A model generated the notes under the pieces. That model did not search any database. It saw only the letters and a program-made list of their open reading frames with translations, and had not been told where the DNA came from. From assembly GCA_014728295.1 (NCBI GenBank), contig WJLW01000070.1, positions 62,001 through 126,000 on the forward strand: a DNA stretch of 64,000 nucleotides. The letters are read 5' to 3'. The stretch is from Chitinivibrionales bacterium. Lineage in GTDB: Bacteria; Fibrobacterota; Chitinivibrionia; Chitinivibrionales; WJKA01. Shown here one piece after another: positions 18,732-28,110 of the stretch. Made by a program: the position numbers and the translations under genes. Numbering within the stretch: the first letter of the stretch is position 1; each line of letters starts with the position of its first letter.

Positions 18732-20246
18732 ATGAAAAAAAGTTTGAATTTGCGTTATGCCGTAATATGCGTACTCATTCTGAATGCCGTTATCTTCGGC
18801 GATTCTCTGGTTGATGTTCAAGAACAGGATCGGCTCGCCGGCTATTTGCGTGCACATGGCTATCCGTCATCTGGAGCGGGCGTATTGGTTTCTTGCCTGG
18901 AAACCGATTCGGTACTGGTAAGCATGTATCCGGAAAAGAAGTTCATTCCCGCTTCCGTCGCCAAGCTGATCACCGCAGCGGTGGCCTTTGAGAAACTGGG
19001 CGGCGACTTTACTTTTAAGACTCAGGTGTATGTTGACGGCGCATTCGACAGGCTTTCGGGAGCGCTCAAGGGCGACCTGTATATCAGGGGAATGGGTGAT
19101 CCTGGGTTGTATGCGGAACGCATGTGGCTCCTGGTTAAGCATATGTATCACCGTGGTCTGCGAAAAATTGAGGGAGATCTCATCCTGGATGATTTTTATT
19201 TCGATTCGGCGACGATCGGACCGGGATTTGATGATGATCATACAAGCCGGTCGTATCAGGCGCCTGCAGGCGCACTTTCCGCCGGCTTTAACTGCATTGC
19301 AATCCATGCACGGCCGGGGGATAAAGCGGGGGATCCGGTGCTGGTGGATGTGTTTCCCCCGTGTCTGCATACCCGTATTATTGCAACAGCCAAAACGGTT
19401 GAAAATCAACCAGTCGGTCTCAGCGTTACAACTAAAACTATGGATGACAAAACCGCCGTACAGGTGTTCGGCAGTATGTCCGTAGCTGCTCCGCCCCGCT
19501 ATATTTACCGCAAGTCATGGCAAACCTGGGAACATTTCGGTCGCGTTATTGCCGGTTTATTTCAGGAAAACGCAATAACCTTTAACGGCCAAATCCTGCA
19601 TGCAGTGGTGCCGGATTCGGTGCGGCAACGCGGCCTGTTTCACACCTTCGAATCGGAGCCCTTGACTGCGCATATAGAAAGCATGCTTAAATATTCATCC
19701 AACTTTGCTGCCGAGATGCTGTTTAAGACGATTGCAGCACGTGAAATAGATTCACTCCCCGGCTCCTGGGAACGCGCAAGCACTGTTGTCAAAACGTGGT
19801 GGCAGGAGAACGGGCTTGCCGATGAGCCCGTGATTGCCAACGGCTCGGGAATGGGAAAGGTCAATGCGCTGAGCCCTGCTCAAGTTGTATCGCTGCTCAG
19901 GCAGGTATGGCGAAGCAAAAACTATTATCCAGATTTTCTTTCAAGCTTGTCTGTCGCCGGTGTCGACGGTACATTGAAGCGCCGGTTCGTTTATTCTCCG
20001 CTGAAAGGTATCCTCAGGGCTAAAACAGGCACGCTCAACGATTTAGGGGTGAGTACGCTGGCAGGATATGTGCTCAAGGATGGATTTACTTATGCTTTTG
20101 CGGTACTGATCAACAGCAAAAGTGTCGGGCAATTTCAGCATTGGCAAACCCAGGAGCATATTCTCGAATTGGCACTGTTTCCCCAACCAAAGACCCGCCA
20201 CTCCAATTCGAATGGCGAGTCTGCAAGTGATAGTCGGGAGAGGTGA
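18732..20246 (+). CDS. dacB: D-alanyl-D-alanine carboxypeptidase/endopeptidase (PBP4 / DacB family)
   Basis: FIPASVAKLITAAVAFEKLG (SxxK), LKYSSNFAAEMLFKTIA (SxN), LRAKTGTLNDLGVSTLAGYV (KTG); peptidase S13 architecture. Confidence 0.9.
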   Translation: MKKSLNLRYAVICVLILNAVIFGDSLVDVQEQDRLAGYLRAHGYPSSGAGVLVSCLETDSVLVSMYPEKKFIPASVAKLITAAVAFEKLGGDFTFKTQVYVDGAFDRLSGALKGDLYIRGMGDPGLYAERMWLLVKHMYHRGLRKIEGDLILDDFYFDSATIGPGFDDDHTSRSYQAPAGALSAGFNCIAIHARPGDKAGDPVLVDVFPPCLHTRIIATAKTVENQPVGLSVTTKTMDDKTAVQVFGSMSVAAPPRYIYRKSWQTWEHFGRVIAGLFQENAITFNGQILHAVVPDSVRQRGLFHTFESEPLTAHIESMLKYSSNFAAEMLFKTIAAREIDSLPGSWERASTVVKTWWQENGLADEPVIANGSGMGKVNALSPAQVVSLLRQVWRSKNYYPDFLSSLSVAGVDGTLKRRFVYSPLKGILRAKTGTLNDLGVSTLAGYVLKDGFTYAFAVLINSKSVGQFQHWQTQEHILELALFPQPKTRHSNSNGESASDSRER

Positions 20247-20249
20247 ATC

Positions 20250-20987
20250 CTAATAAGCACGGCCTCCCATTTGCTCGCCGTTTTCATAATTGACTTCTGA
20301 TATCTTTCGTCCGGTTTCGCTGTATCCGTAGCGCTTGCCATGCAGTTTGCCCTGGACATACGTGCCCTCTTCGGATTTCTTGCCGTTTTCGTGATAGAGA
20401 GCATACGGACCGTCGCGTACATCATCTTGATACATCTCTTCCTGCTCCGGATTGCCGTTATCATACCATTTTTTGAATAGGCCGTTGCGCTTGCCGTCCC
20501 GGTAGGTAATGAGTTTCTTTTTGCTGCCGTCAGGCATATAATGAACCTCTTCACCCTCTTTTTTGCCGTTTTTATAGGTGACTTCCGATTGCACTTTTCC
20601 GTCTTCAAAGTAGGTGACAATTTTGCCTGCGGGCACGCCGTCTACATATTCTGCTTCACTTTGAACCTGCCCGTTTTCGTACCAGGAAATATCTTTGCCA
20701 TGCTTTTTGCCCATTTTATAATTGGTTTCCCGATACTTGCTGCCGCTTTTGTAATAGATAAGTGTCAGGCTGTCCGGCTCGCCCTCCTTCATATGCTGCA
20801 CCGATTGAAGCTTGCCGTCGGGGAAGTACATTTCTTTTTTGATAATATTCGACTTCAGCCCTTCATACGTAATAACCGTTTTTTTCTTGCCATTCGGGTA
20901 TTTTTCAGTTACCTGCTCTTTAACTTGAGCTGAGCAACCTATCAGTACGGCGAAAATACCAAGCGAAAGAATGCCTTTTAAGCGCAT
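20250..20987 (-). CDS. MORN-variant repeat (YwqK-like) lipoprotein
   Basis: Lipobox LIGCSAQV and repeated 'YENGQVQSEAEYVDGVPAGKIVTYFEDGKVQSEVTYKNGKKEGEEVHY' units. Confidence 0.8.
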   Translation of the reverse strand: MRLKGILSLGIFAVLIGCSAQVKEQVTEKYPNGKKKTVITYEGLKSNIIKKEMYFPDGKLQSVQHMKEGEPDSLTLIYYKSGSKYRETNYKMGKKHGKDISWYENGQVQSEAEYVDGVPAGKIVTYFEDGKVQSEVTYKNGKKEGEEVHYMPDGSKKKLITYRDGKRNGLFKKWYDNGNPEQEEMYQDDVRDGPYALYHENGKKSEEGTYVQGKLHGKRYGYSETGRKISEVNYENGEQMGGRAY

Positions 20988-21122
20988 AAATCCTCCTGTA
21001 GAGAGTAAGGTTCAAAAGAGCTAACTGCAATAACAACTATGCTTCATAAAAAATGAAGCTATCAACTAAAATACACTATCTTCGCGAGTTATTTTTAACA
21101 AAACTTTATTCAAGGCGATATT

Positions 21123-21896
21123 GTGGAATTCAGACCATGTATAGACCTGCATCACGGCAAGGTAAAGCAGATTGTCGGCAGCACCTATTGCGATGCGAAC
21201 GGCGACACCTTGATTACTCATTTTGAGTCAGACGACTCTCCGGCGCGTTTTGCTGAACTATACCGGCAGGATGAGCTGCGGGGTGGACATGTCGTTATGA
21301 TTGGCCCCGGCAACGATGATGCTGCACGTCAGGCATTGCAGGCCTTTCCCGGTGGTTTGCAGGTTGGGGGGGGGGTCACGGCCGAAAATGCGAAAAAATA
21401 TCTTGACTTTGGAGCCTCGCATGTTGTCGTGACCTCATTTGTTTTTCGCAAAGGGCTGATTGCCTGGGATAATCTGAAGCGCATATTTCGCACAGTCGGC
21501 AAAAAACGCCTGGTGCTCGATTTGAGCTGCAAGTTTCGTGACAGAAGATATGTCATCGTTACGGATCGTTGGCAGCGCGCAACCGATGTCGAGATATCAA
21601 ATCAAACGCTTGAATGCCTTGCCGCCTATTGCGATGAATTTCTCGTACATGCTGCACATGTGGAGGGAAAACAAAGCGGCGTCGATGCGGCATTGATTGA
21701 ACTGCTTGCCGTCGGATCACCAATTCCGGTTACCTATGCAGGCGGCATCAGATCGTTGTCGGATTTCCAAATAATAAAGCAAACCGGTGATAATCGCGTG
21801 CACGCCACTGTCGGCAGTGCACTCGACATATTTGGTGGACCGCTTCCGTATGGTGATGTTGTGCTGTGGTTCAGGGAGCATGGATACGAGAAATAA
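21123..21896 (+). CDS. hisA: Eukaryotic-type HisA: ProFAR isomerase
   Basis: FRPCIDLHHGKVKQIVGSTYCD...THFESDDSPARFAELYRQDELRGGHVVMIG...FPGGLQVGGGVTAENAKKYLDFGASHVVVTSFVF...RLVLDLSCKFRDRRYVIVTDRWQ...FLVHAAHVEGKQ...IPVTYAGGI...VGSALDIFGG follows the plant/fungal HIS6 pattern, not canonical bacterial HisA. GTG start. Confidence 0.9.
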   Translation: MEFRPCIDLHHGKVKQIVGSTYCDANGDTLITHFESDDSPARFAELYRQDELRGGHVVMIGPGNDDAARQALQAFPGGLQVGGGVTAENAKKYLDFGASHVVVTSFVFRKGLIAWDNLKRIFRTVGKKRLVLDLSCKFRDRRYVIVTDRWQRATDVEISNQTLECLAAYCDEFLVHAAHVEGKQSGVDAALIELLAVGSPIPVTYAGGIRSLSDFQIIKQTGDNRVHATVGSALDIFGGPLPYGDVVLWFREHGYEK

Positions 21897-21897
21897 G

Positions 21898-22536
21898 ATG
21901 ATAGAGGCAATGCTGATTGCAGGCCATTCGAATTCCGGTAAATCGCCGGTCGGTGAATATTTCCAAGCGCAGCTTTCAACGCCTCGGCGCAGGTATCATC
22001 ACCTGGATTTTGGCGAGTGCCTCCGTATGGTCCTGGACGGGCGGTGTGAAGCCGGATTGTCATCCGGGGAAGTTGCATACGTGCGATCCGTCATGAATGG
22101 GGCCCTGCTTGACGCTGCGCATTTCGTGATTGCCGGCAAGATCGTGAATGCTTTCCTTGCGCAACGGCATTTTCGCAAGACGGCGGATGTGCTGCTGCTC
22201 AATGGAATGCCCCGCAATCGGCAGCAGGGCGAGGATGTCTACAAGCTCGACATTGCCATATCCACGCTACTGCTTTTGAGATGTACGCCCGAGATTGCAC
22301 GCAAACGCAAGCTACTATCCGAATCCGGGGAAGGATACGAAGACCGCAGCAACCGTGATGACGCCGGCGTCGCAGTATTTCAGCGCAAGCTCGATTCATT
22401 CGATGCCGACACCCAGCCGCTCATAGCCTTGCTCAAATCAACCGGATGTGCGTTCTACGAAATTGACGTTGGTGTCGCTACCAGTCCGGCCGACGTCGTT
22501 GAGCAACTGTGCCGTCATGGATTTCAGGTTGCTTGA
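21898..22536 (+). CDS. Divergent adenylate-kinase-like P-loop kinase
   Basis: P-loop IAGHSNSGKSPVGEYFQ; 'LLLNGMPRNRQQGE' at the place of Adk 'LDGFPRTxxQAE'; 'RSNRDDAGVAVFQRKLDSFDADTQPLI' matches the Adk R-DD-R-xx-PLI region. Confidence 0.7.
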   Translation: MIEAMLIAGHSNSGKSPVGEYFQAQLSTPRRRYHHLDFGECLRMVLDGRCEAGLSSGEVAYVRSVMNGALLDAAHFVIAGKIVNAFLAQRHFRKTADVLLLNGMPRNRQQGEDVYKLDIAISTLLLLRCTPEIARKRKLLSESGEGYEDRSNRDDAGVAVFQRKLDSFDADTQPLIALLKSTGCAFYEIDVGVATSPADVVEQLCRHGFQVA

Positions 22537-22539
22537 TTT

Positions 22540-24861
22540 ATGATACCCCTTGCTCATATTCGCCAGGATACCTGTTTGCTGCTTACCTCCGGCTACCGGG
22601 ATGTCCGTTCCCGTTTCACCCTTACGCTGTATGGCGTGAATGTACAGCATACGCCGGTAAAAGTGGTGATTGATGCTTACCGGCCTTCGTTTTTTATTCC
22701 GCGACCAACACCACGGGAACACATTGTCCGTTGCGATGAGCGCAAGCAGCTCACCCTGAAGGCGATGGAGAACAACACGCCGGTTGACTGTTTGTACTTC
22801 AGAACCTATTCTGCCTTACAGGACTGCGCCGATAATTTGCGCCGCAAAGGTATGCGCGCTTACGAGTCGGATGTTCATCCGGTGGAACGCTATCTGATGG
22901 AGCGATTTGTCAAGGGTGTGTTTGTCGTGGAGGGCAGTGCTATCCAACAGGATGGGATGATTCACTATTACAATCCCAAAATAAGGGGAGCCGACGCTCA
23001 GGTTCCCCTGCACGTGCTTTCACTGGATATCGAGAACAACGTTCAAACGGGAATGATATACAGCATCGCCTGCGCGGGCCACGATAGTGTTGTGTTCATC
23101 CAGGGGACGGGTACGGCAACCGATAAGGTGAAGTTCTGCGAGGATGAGAAATCATTGCTGCAGGCCTTCTTTGCTCATGTCAAGCAGGAAGATCCCGACA
23201 TTCTGATCGGCTGGAACGTGATTGATTTTGATCTGCTCATGATTCAGAAACGGTGCGATTATATGCATATTGCCTTTGATCCCGGACGGGATGAGCAAGC
23301 CCGCATTTTAGAAGCCGATAAGCACACCGGCCGTAAAAGCAGTGCGCGTATCCCCGGGCGTGCAGTAATGGATGTGCCGGTTATGCTGCGCTCGTTCGGT
23401 CATACGTATGAGCAATACTCACTCGATTTCGTTGCCGGAGAGGTGCTCGGCAAAAGTAAACTAATCGAACAGACCGGGCGGGACAAAATCGCCGAGATCG
23501 ACCGCCAATTCAATGAAGATAAAGCCTCCCTTGCCAGGTACAATCTTGAAGATGCACAATTGACACTGGACATTTTTAACAAAACATCAATCCTGCGCCA
23601 TGCAATCGAGCGCTCGAAACGCTCGGGACATTTGATCGATCGCTCGGGCGGAAGCGTAGCTGCCTTCGATTATCTCTATTTGCCGCTTCTGCACCGGGCC
23701 GGCTGCGTTGCCCTGAACACTTCCGATATCACGTTGCCGACAGCTCCGCTGACCGGCGGATACGTGATGGATTCAAAGCCGGGGCTTTATGAAAATGTAC
23801 TCGTGCTTGATTTCAAAAGCCTCTATCCATCAATTATCATGACATTCAAAATCGATCCGCTCGGCTTCGTCTCGGAGTCAGCCAGACGTATTACCACTCC
23901 CGCCGCAACCACCTTTGCCCGCGATGAGACCATTCTCGCCGACATCATCAAAGCACTTATGCAGGAACGCTCCGAGGCAAAGCGCATCAAAGATCAGTAT
24001 TTGTCCTACGCAATAAAAATATTGATGAACAGTTTCTATGGCGTGTTGGGCTCAACCGGGTGCAGGTTTTTCTCCCGCGATCTGGCACAGTCCATTACCG
24101 AAACAGGCCAATACGTTCTCAGGGAGACATCGGCATTCATCGAAGAGCTTACCGGGTTTCAAATTTTGTACGGCGACACCGATTCGCTCTTTATTTTGCT
24201 GGGTGAGGGGAAAGAGTCTGAGGCTGAAACTATCGCCAAACGCATTGTTGACAGCGTCAACCAGTGGCTGACCGCCGTGCTGCAAGAGCGTTTTCAGGTC
24301 GAGTCGGCACTCGAACTGGAATTCGAAACGCACTTCCGTTATTTTCTCATGCCCACGATTCGTGGCAGCCGGGAGGGCAGCAAGAAGCGCTATTGCGGAG
24401 CGGTCGAACGGGACGGAATACTGGAATTGACCTTTAAAGGCATGGAATCATCGCGTTCGGACTGGACGGTGCTGGCAAAGGAATTTCAGCACGAAATATA
24501 CCGGCGTGTGTTTACCGGGCAACCGGTCGAAAAATATATCCAGCGAATTGTCGCCGGTGTTCGTACGGGAGCCCTCGACAAGAAGCTGATGTATCGCAAG
24601 CGGTTGCGTAAGCCCTTACACGAGTATGTGCACAATATTCCCCCCCACGCTCAGGCCGCAAAATTGCTGGATGAACCGCCAATTGTCGTATCTTACTTCA
24701 TCACCAAAGCGGGGCCGCAGCCGAGGGAGAAATTAACGGTGGAGCTGGATTATGATCATTACATTGAAAGTCAATTGCGACCGGTAGCCGATACGATCCT
24801 AGAATGGATCGGATTAAATTTTGACACGGTGTCGTCGGGGCAGATGGATCTGTTTGGTTAG
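22540..24861 (+). CDS. polB: Family B DNA polymerase (Pol II-like)
   Basis: Exo I LSLDIENN, ILIGWNVIDFDLLMIQKR, Pol A LVLDFKSLYPSIIMTFKIDPLG, KILMNSFYGVLGSTGCRFFSRDLAQSIT, Pol C ILYGDTDSLF, 773 aa. Confidence 0.93.
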   Translation: MIPLAHIRQDTCLLLTSGYRDVRSRFTLTLYGVNVQHTPVKVVIDAYRPSFFIPRPTPREHIVRCDERKQLTLKAMENNTPVDCLYFRTYSALQDCADNLRRKGMRAYESDVHPVERYLMERFVKGVFVVEGSAIQQDGMIHYYNPKIRGADAQVPLHVLSLDIENNVQTGMIYSIACAGHDSVVFIQGTGTATDKVKFCEDEKSLLQAFFAHVKQEDPDILIGWNVIDFDLLMIQKRCDYMHIAFDPGRDEQARILEADKHTGRKSSARIPGRAVMDVPVMLRSFGHTYEQYSLDFVAGEVLGKSKLIEQTGRDKIAEIDRQFNEDKASLARYNLEDAQLTLDIFNKTSILRHAIERSKRSGHLIDRSGGSVAAFDYLYLPLLHRAGCVALNTSDITLPTAPLTGGYVMDSKPGLYENVLVLDFKSLYPSIIMTFKIDPLGFVSESARRITTPAATTFARDETILADIIKALMQERSEAKRIKDQYLSYAIKILMNSFYGVLGSTGCRFFSRDLAQSITETGQYVLRETSAFIEELTGFQILYGDTDSLFILLGEGKESEAETIAKRIVDSVNQWLTAVLQERFQVESALELEFETHFRYFLMPTIRGSREGSKKRYCGAVERDGILELTFKGMESSRSDWTVLAKEFQHEIYRRVFTGQPVEKYIQRIVAGVRTGALDKKLMYRKRLRKPLHEYVHNIPPHAQAAKLLDEPPIVVSYFITKAGPQPREKLTVELDYDHYIESQLRPVADTILEWIGLNFDTVSSGQMDLFG

Positions 24862-25451
24862 AAAGTAAGGGTTGTTGAAAGTTTGAGTGTGTTGGCTTGC
24901 GGTGTGTAGGCTATGTCAAGTTTCGGCGTGTGAAAAGCAATCAATTTGTCATTGTATTTGCGGGCTCCACGATATGCGTCAACGATATTGTATATCCATG
25001 TTCCCAGCGTGGTGCCGGCTGAGATTACAAAGAGCGCCCGGTTGCTTTTCGAAGGCCATTTCCAATCTTCCAGTGGCTTGACGTAGGTAATTTCCCGTTC
25101 ATATCCGGTCGTCCCGCCGGTGTTGGGATCATATTCAAGAACCGAAAATGTTTCGGTATTATGCTCTTCCATAATACCGATCTGGTATTGAGCGATGAAA
25201 TAGCCGGTGTAGAAAATGCCGGCTATTATCCCCGCCCGTAAATATTCTTTATTGTAAAGCTGTCCCGATGCAGGCAACGTTGCCGAAAAAAGCATTGACG
25301 CAAGCGGGTCTTTTGGCATCGCATCGAAGTTGTACTGCTGAATCTTCGGCTTCAAAACGATAGTGCTCTCCGGCTCCTCAGCCGTCACCGAGGAGCAGAG
25401 AGCTGCGAGCGAAATGAGAATTAAGGATGCTTGATGTTTCATAATCGTCAA
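24858..25451 (-). CDS. DUF5683-like membrane protein
   Basis: Signal peptide, MPKDPLASMLFSATLPASGQLYNKEYLRAGIIAGIFYTGYFIAQYQIG; same module as the 15.2 and 17.0 kb genes. Confidence 0.55.
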   Translation of the reverse strand: MTIMKHQASLILISLAALCSSVTAEEPESTIVLKPKIQQYNFDAMPKDPLASMLFSATLPASGQLYNKEYLRAGIIAGIFYTGYFIAQYQIGIMEEHNTETFSVLEYDPNTGGTTGYEREITYVKPLEDWKWPSKSNRALFVISAGTTLGTWIYNIVDAYRGARKYNDKLIAFHTPKLDIAYTPQANTLKLSTTLTF

Positions 25452-26467
25452 AATACTTTGTGTTCAATCACCTCACCGTTATCGTCATAGATCGTGTAGT
25501 TGCCTTCACCTGATTTTTCGTAGGCGACAAAGTCAAGCAGCTTGTTTCCTGATTTGTCATTCTCATACACCGAGCCTTCGCGCTTGTAGTCGATCGTCTG
25601 CGGATCGGTGCTGTTAACCGGAGAAAAAAGAATGTAAAAGTAGAGTGAATCACCGGTCGCATCCCAGGCGGTCTTGAATTCCATGACGCCTTCATTATCT
25701 TCCCAGCGTTCGTAGGGCTTGCCTGAATCCAGCGCATTCTTGTGTATGATCTGCGTTTGGAAGTGGAAGTATCTGGCAGGACCGGTATTGTCTTCTCCTG
25801 AGTGAGCATCTTTGAATATTCCGCTGCCGGTTTGCGTTTGGTTCGCATCGTCAGCCTCGGAAAGATAAACCCATGCCGAATCATCACGGCCTTTCTCCTT
25901 TTCATCGCTAATGTTAAGCCCCCAGACTGAGGTTTCACCGGGTTTTACCTCGGCAAGCTTGGTTTTGGCAAATTCTACGGAAATCTCGAGGGAGTCGGTG
26001 ACCTTTTTCCAGGTTTTGTATTCGCGTCCTTTGAAATGCCAGCGAAGGATATCGGTAATTTTTGTTTCGTCAATGTCGTCCACGGAGGTGATGGTGGTTT
26101 GCGTGGTTTTAAAGGCAACAGTGCCGGTTCCGGTAATCAGCTTGCCGAAATCATGTTCCGCAGGTTTGTTATTAACCGTCTCCCGGTATATGAAGACATT
26201 CGCGCTGTCTTCGATTGAGCGTGAGACAATGCCAGCATCAATCGCGGCCGATTTTGCCAGCCGGTTTACCTGCGCAACAGCGAGCTTTTTTTTGGCACTC
26301 TCTTCACTGTTTTCTTCTTCATTAATCGGCGGCTTTTCAACCGACTTGCCGACGACCGCCGCCCAGCGCAAACCCGATTTGCCGGCGCCGAACGGATTCA
26401 GTCCACAGCCCGTGAACTGGCTTGCAGCAAGCAGCCCCGCAATGAGCATCGTGATTGAGCGTTGCAT
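25448..26467 (-). CDS. Hypothetical lipoprotein
   Basis: MQRSITMLIAGLLAASQFTGCGLNPFG lipobox; remainder soluble. Overlaps the next gene by 4 nt. Confidence 0.65.
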   Translation of the reverse strand: MQRSITMLIAGLLAASQFTGCGLNPFGAGKSGLRWAAVVGKSVEKPPINEEENSEESAKKKLAVAQVNRLAKSAAIDAGIVSRSIEDSANVFIYRETVNNKPAEHDFGKLITGTGTVAFKTTQTTITSVDDIDETKITDILRWHFKGREYKTWKKVTDSLEISVEFAKTKLAEVKPGETSVWGLNISDEKEKGRDDSAWVYLSEADDANQTQTGSGIFKDAHSGEDNTGPARYFHFQTQIIHKNALDSGKPYERWEDNEGVMEFKTAWDATGDSLYFYILFSPVNSTDPQTIDYKREGSVYENDKSGNKLLDFVAYEKSGEGNYTIYDDNGEVIEHKVF

Positions 26468-26760
26468 AAGAACCTCCTGATACGTTGAGTTTTTATTGCT
26501 TTTCCAGACCTTCATTCCCATTTCGGAGTCGCTATTGCCGCCGGCTAATTATTACCGGCAGTGAGATCAGAAAGTCGGCTTGTACTTTCATGGCGACCTA
26601 CTCTGAATGACTGCTCGATCTTTATGCGATTGCTGTGCCAATCGATCGTCCCGGGGTAAGTGCCTGATTAAATACGGTAATGCCGGATTGGCGCCGAATT
26701 GCTTCGCAAAGCATTATCTCTTATGATACGTTGGTCGCCGGGATTGTATCACTGGTGACA

Positions 26761-27747
26761 CTAAAAATTCCAGCCAAATCCGAAAAACGGGATATAGGGC
26801 GGACTGAAAGATGGGTGGTTGCCGAAATAGAGATCAATGGTGAAGTTTCTGCGCGCATAGCTGAATCCATAGAATACGAAGGTCACGATATCCCGGCCGA
26901 TGTTGTAGAACTCGTTGTTGTCTTCATCGAGCGCAAGCTGGAAGCTCTTTATCGGCAATTCGAGGGGATTCATAAGGTAGAGTTCCGTGTTAAAACTCCA
27001 ACGCTTCTTCCCGCCGATAAAAACCTTTGCTCCCGGAATCAGGTAATACGTGGCCGACAGGCGCTGTTCGCCATTGCCGATTTCATGGGATCGAAAAGCA
27101 AGCGATGAGTAAATGTTCAGTATGGACCGCTCAGAAAAAGTCATGCTTTGCACGGCAAAGATGCTGACGGCGCCGTCCTCTTCTTCAAAGAGGGGGCCGT
27201 CGTCTTGCGTTGAAACATGAAATTTGGAACCATAGGCTTTGAGCCCGCCTGCCAGGTCGTAGTCGGCAAATGGCAGGGAAATGGTCAAGGGGCGTGACTT
27301 GAGTGTCAGCAGTACCATGTTGTCGGTAAAGGTGATATTGGTATCTTCGGCCAGGGCCCTGATAAATTCTTGTGGGATGCCTGCATATACGATATCCATG
27401 AGCACGATGTCGCCAAAATTGAAATACATATCCCACATAAATATATCCCGCGAACGAATCCCCCCCCGCCACTTTCTGCCCATTCGGGGCGTATCCGAAA
27501 AGATTAGTTTATGCGCAAACGCTACTTCGTTGTGAACCGGCGGCGCCGCTCTCTCAGCTTCATCATTGTCAATAACTTCTTCCTCGACTTGCACCTCAAT
27601 TTCCGGGTCAGCATATCTGGATTGCGGCTCAGAGCCGGAATGTCTGTCGGCTGAATCCACGCTGAGCCTCTCATGACATGATGCAGAGGTTATAAAGAAT
27701 GCGATGATCATGGCCGCCAAGAAAAGGAAATTACCGGGATTTTTCAT
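26761..27747 (-). CDS. Hypothetical exported / outer-membrane-associated protein
   Basis: MKNPGNFLFLAAMIIAFFITSASCHERL signal (possible lipobox), acidic linker, beta-rich C-terminus ending in FGFGWNF (terminal aromatic, OMP-like). Confidence 0.6.
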   Translation of the reverse strand: MKNPGNFLFLAAMIIAFFITSASCHERLSVDSADRHSGSEPQSRYADPEIEVQVEEEVIDNDEAERAAPPVHNEVAFAHKLIFSDTPRMGRKWRGGIRSRDIFMWDMYFNFGDIVLMDIVYAGIPQEFIRALAEDTNITFTDNMVLLTLKSRPLTISLPFADYDLAGGLKAYGSKFHVSTQDDGPLFEEEDGAVSIFAVQSMTFSERSILNIYSSLAFRSHEIGNGEQRLSATYYLIPGAKVFIGGKKRWSFNTELYLMNPLELPIKSFQLALDEDNNEFYNIGRDIVTFVFYGFSYARRNFTIDLYFGNHPSFSPPYIPFFGFGWNF

Positions 27748-28035
27748 AATACTCCCTGGTAGGTGTAGGGGAATCATTATTTGTCAATTAGAGTAATACC
27801 AAATGATGTGCCATAAAAGATACTCACCGGACAGGGATGAGAAGCAAGATCGTCGTCCAGTCTTATTTTATTTATTTCCAGGCAATTATGCTGCATTGTG
27901 CCGGAGTATTTTATCTGATCGGATTAATTGCTGCTTGATGAAAGTCTTGATCCTGTATCGTTTTTGATACTTTGGCAATTCGTATTTTAAATTTGATGCC
28001 TACAATATATACCGGATATACCCGGTGAAATCTGG

Positions 28036-28051
28036 TGGCATAAGGCTTGCA
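28036..28051 (+). promoter_or_regulatory. Putative sigma-54 (-24/-12) promoter
   Basis: TGGCATAAGGCTTGCA matches TGGCACGNNNNTTGCW with correct GG-N10-GC spacing, about 60 nt upstream of the next gene. Confidence 0.65.
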
Positions 28052-28110
28052 GTTGTTACCTGGTTGCTTAAAAATCAGCCTATGCATAAAAAATGCTTCC
28101 TCGATAGCTT

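Noticed and set aside
20250-20987. YwqK-like MORN protein as a toxin-antitoxin component
   Set aside because: Some family members are labelled antitoxin in databases, but here it is a solitary lipoprotein with no toxin partner next to it.
26680-27108. 142-aa plus-strand ORF
   Set aside because: Mostly antisense to the 3' end of the exported protein at 26761-27747, which has a signal peptide and better coding character.
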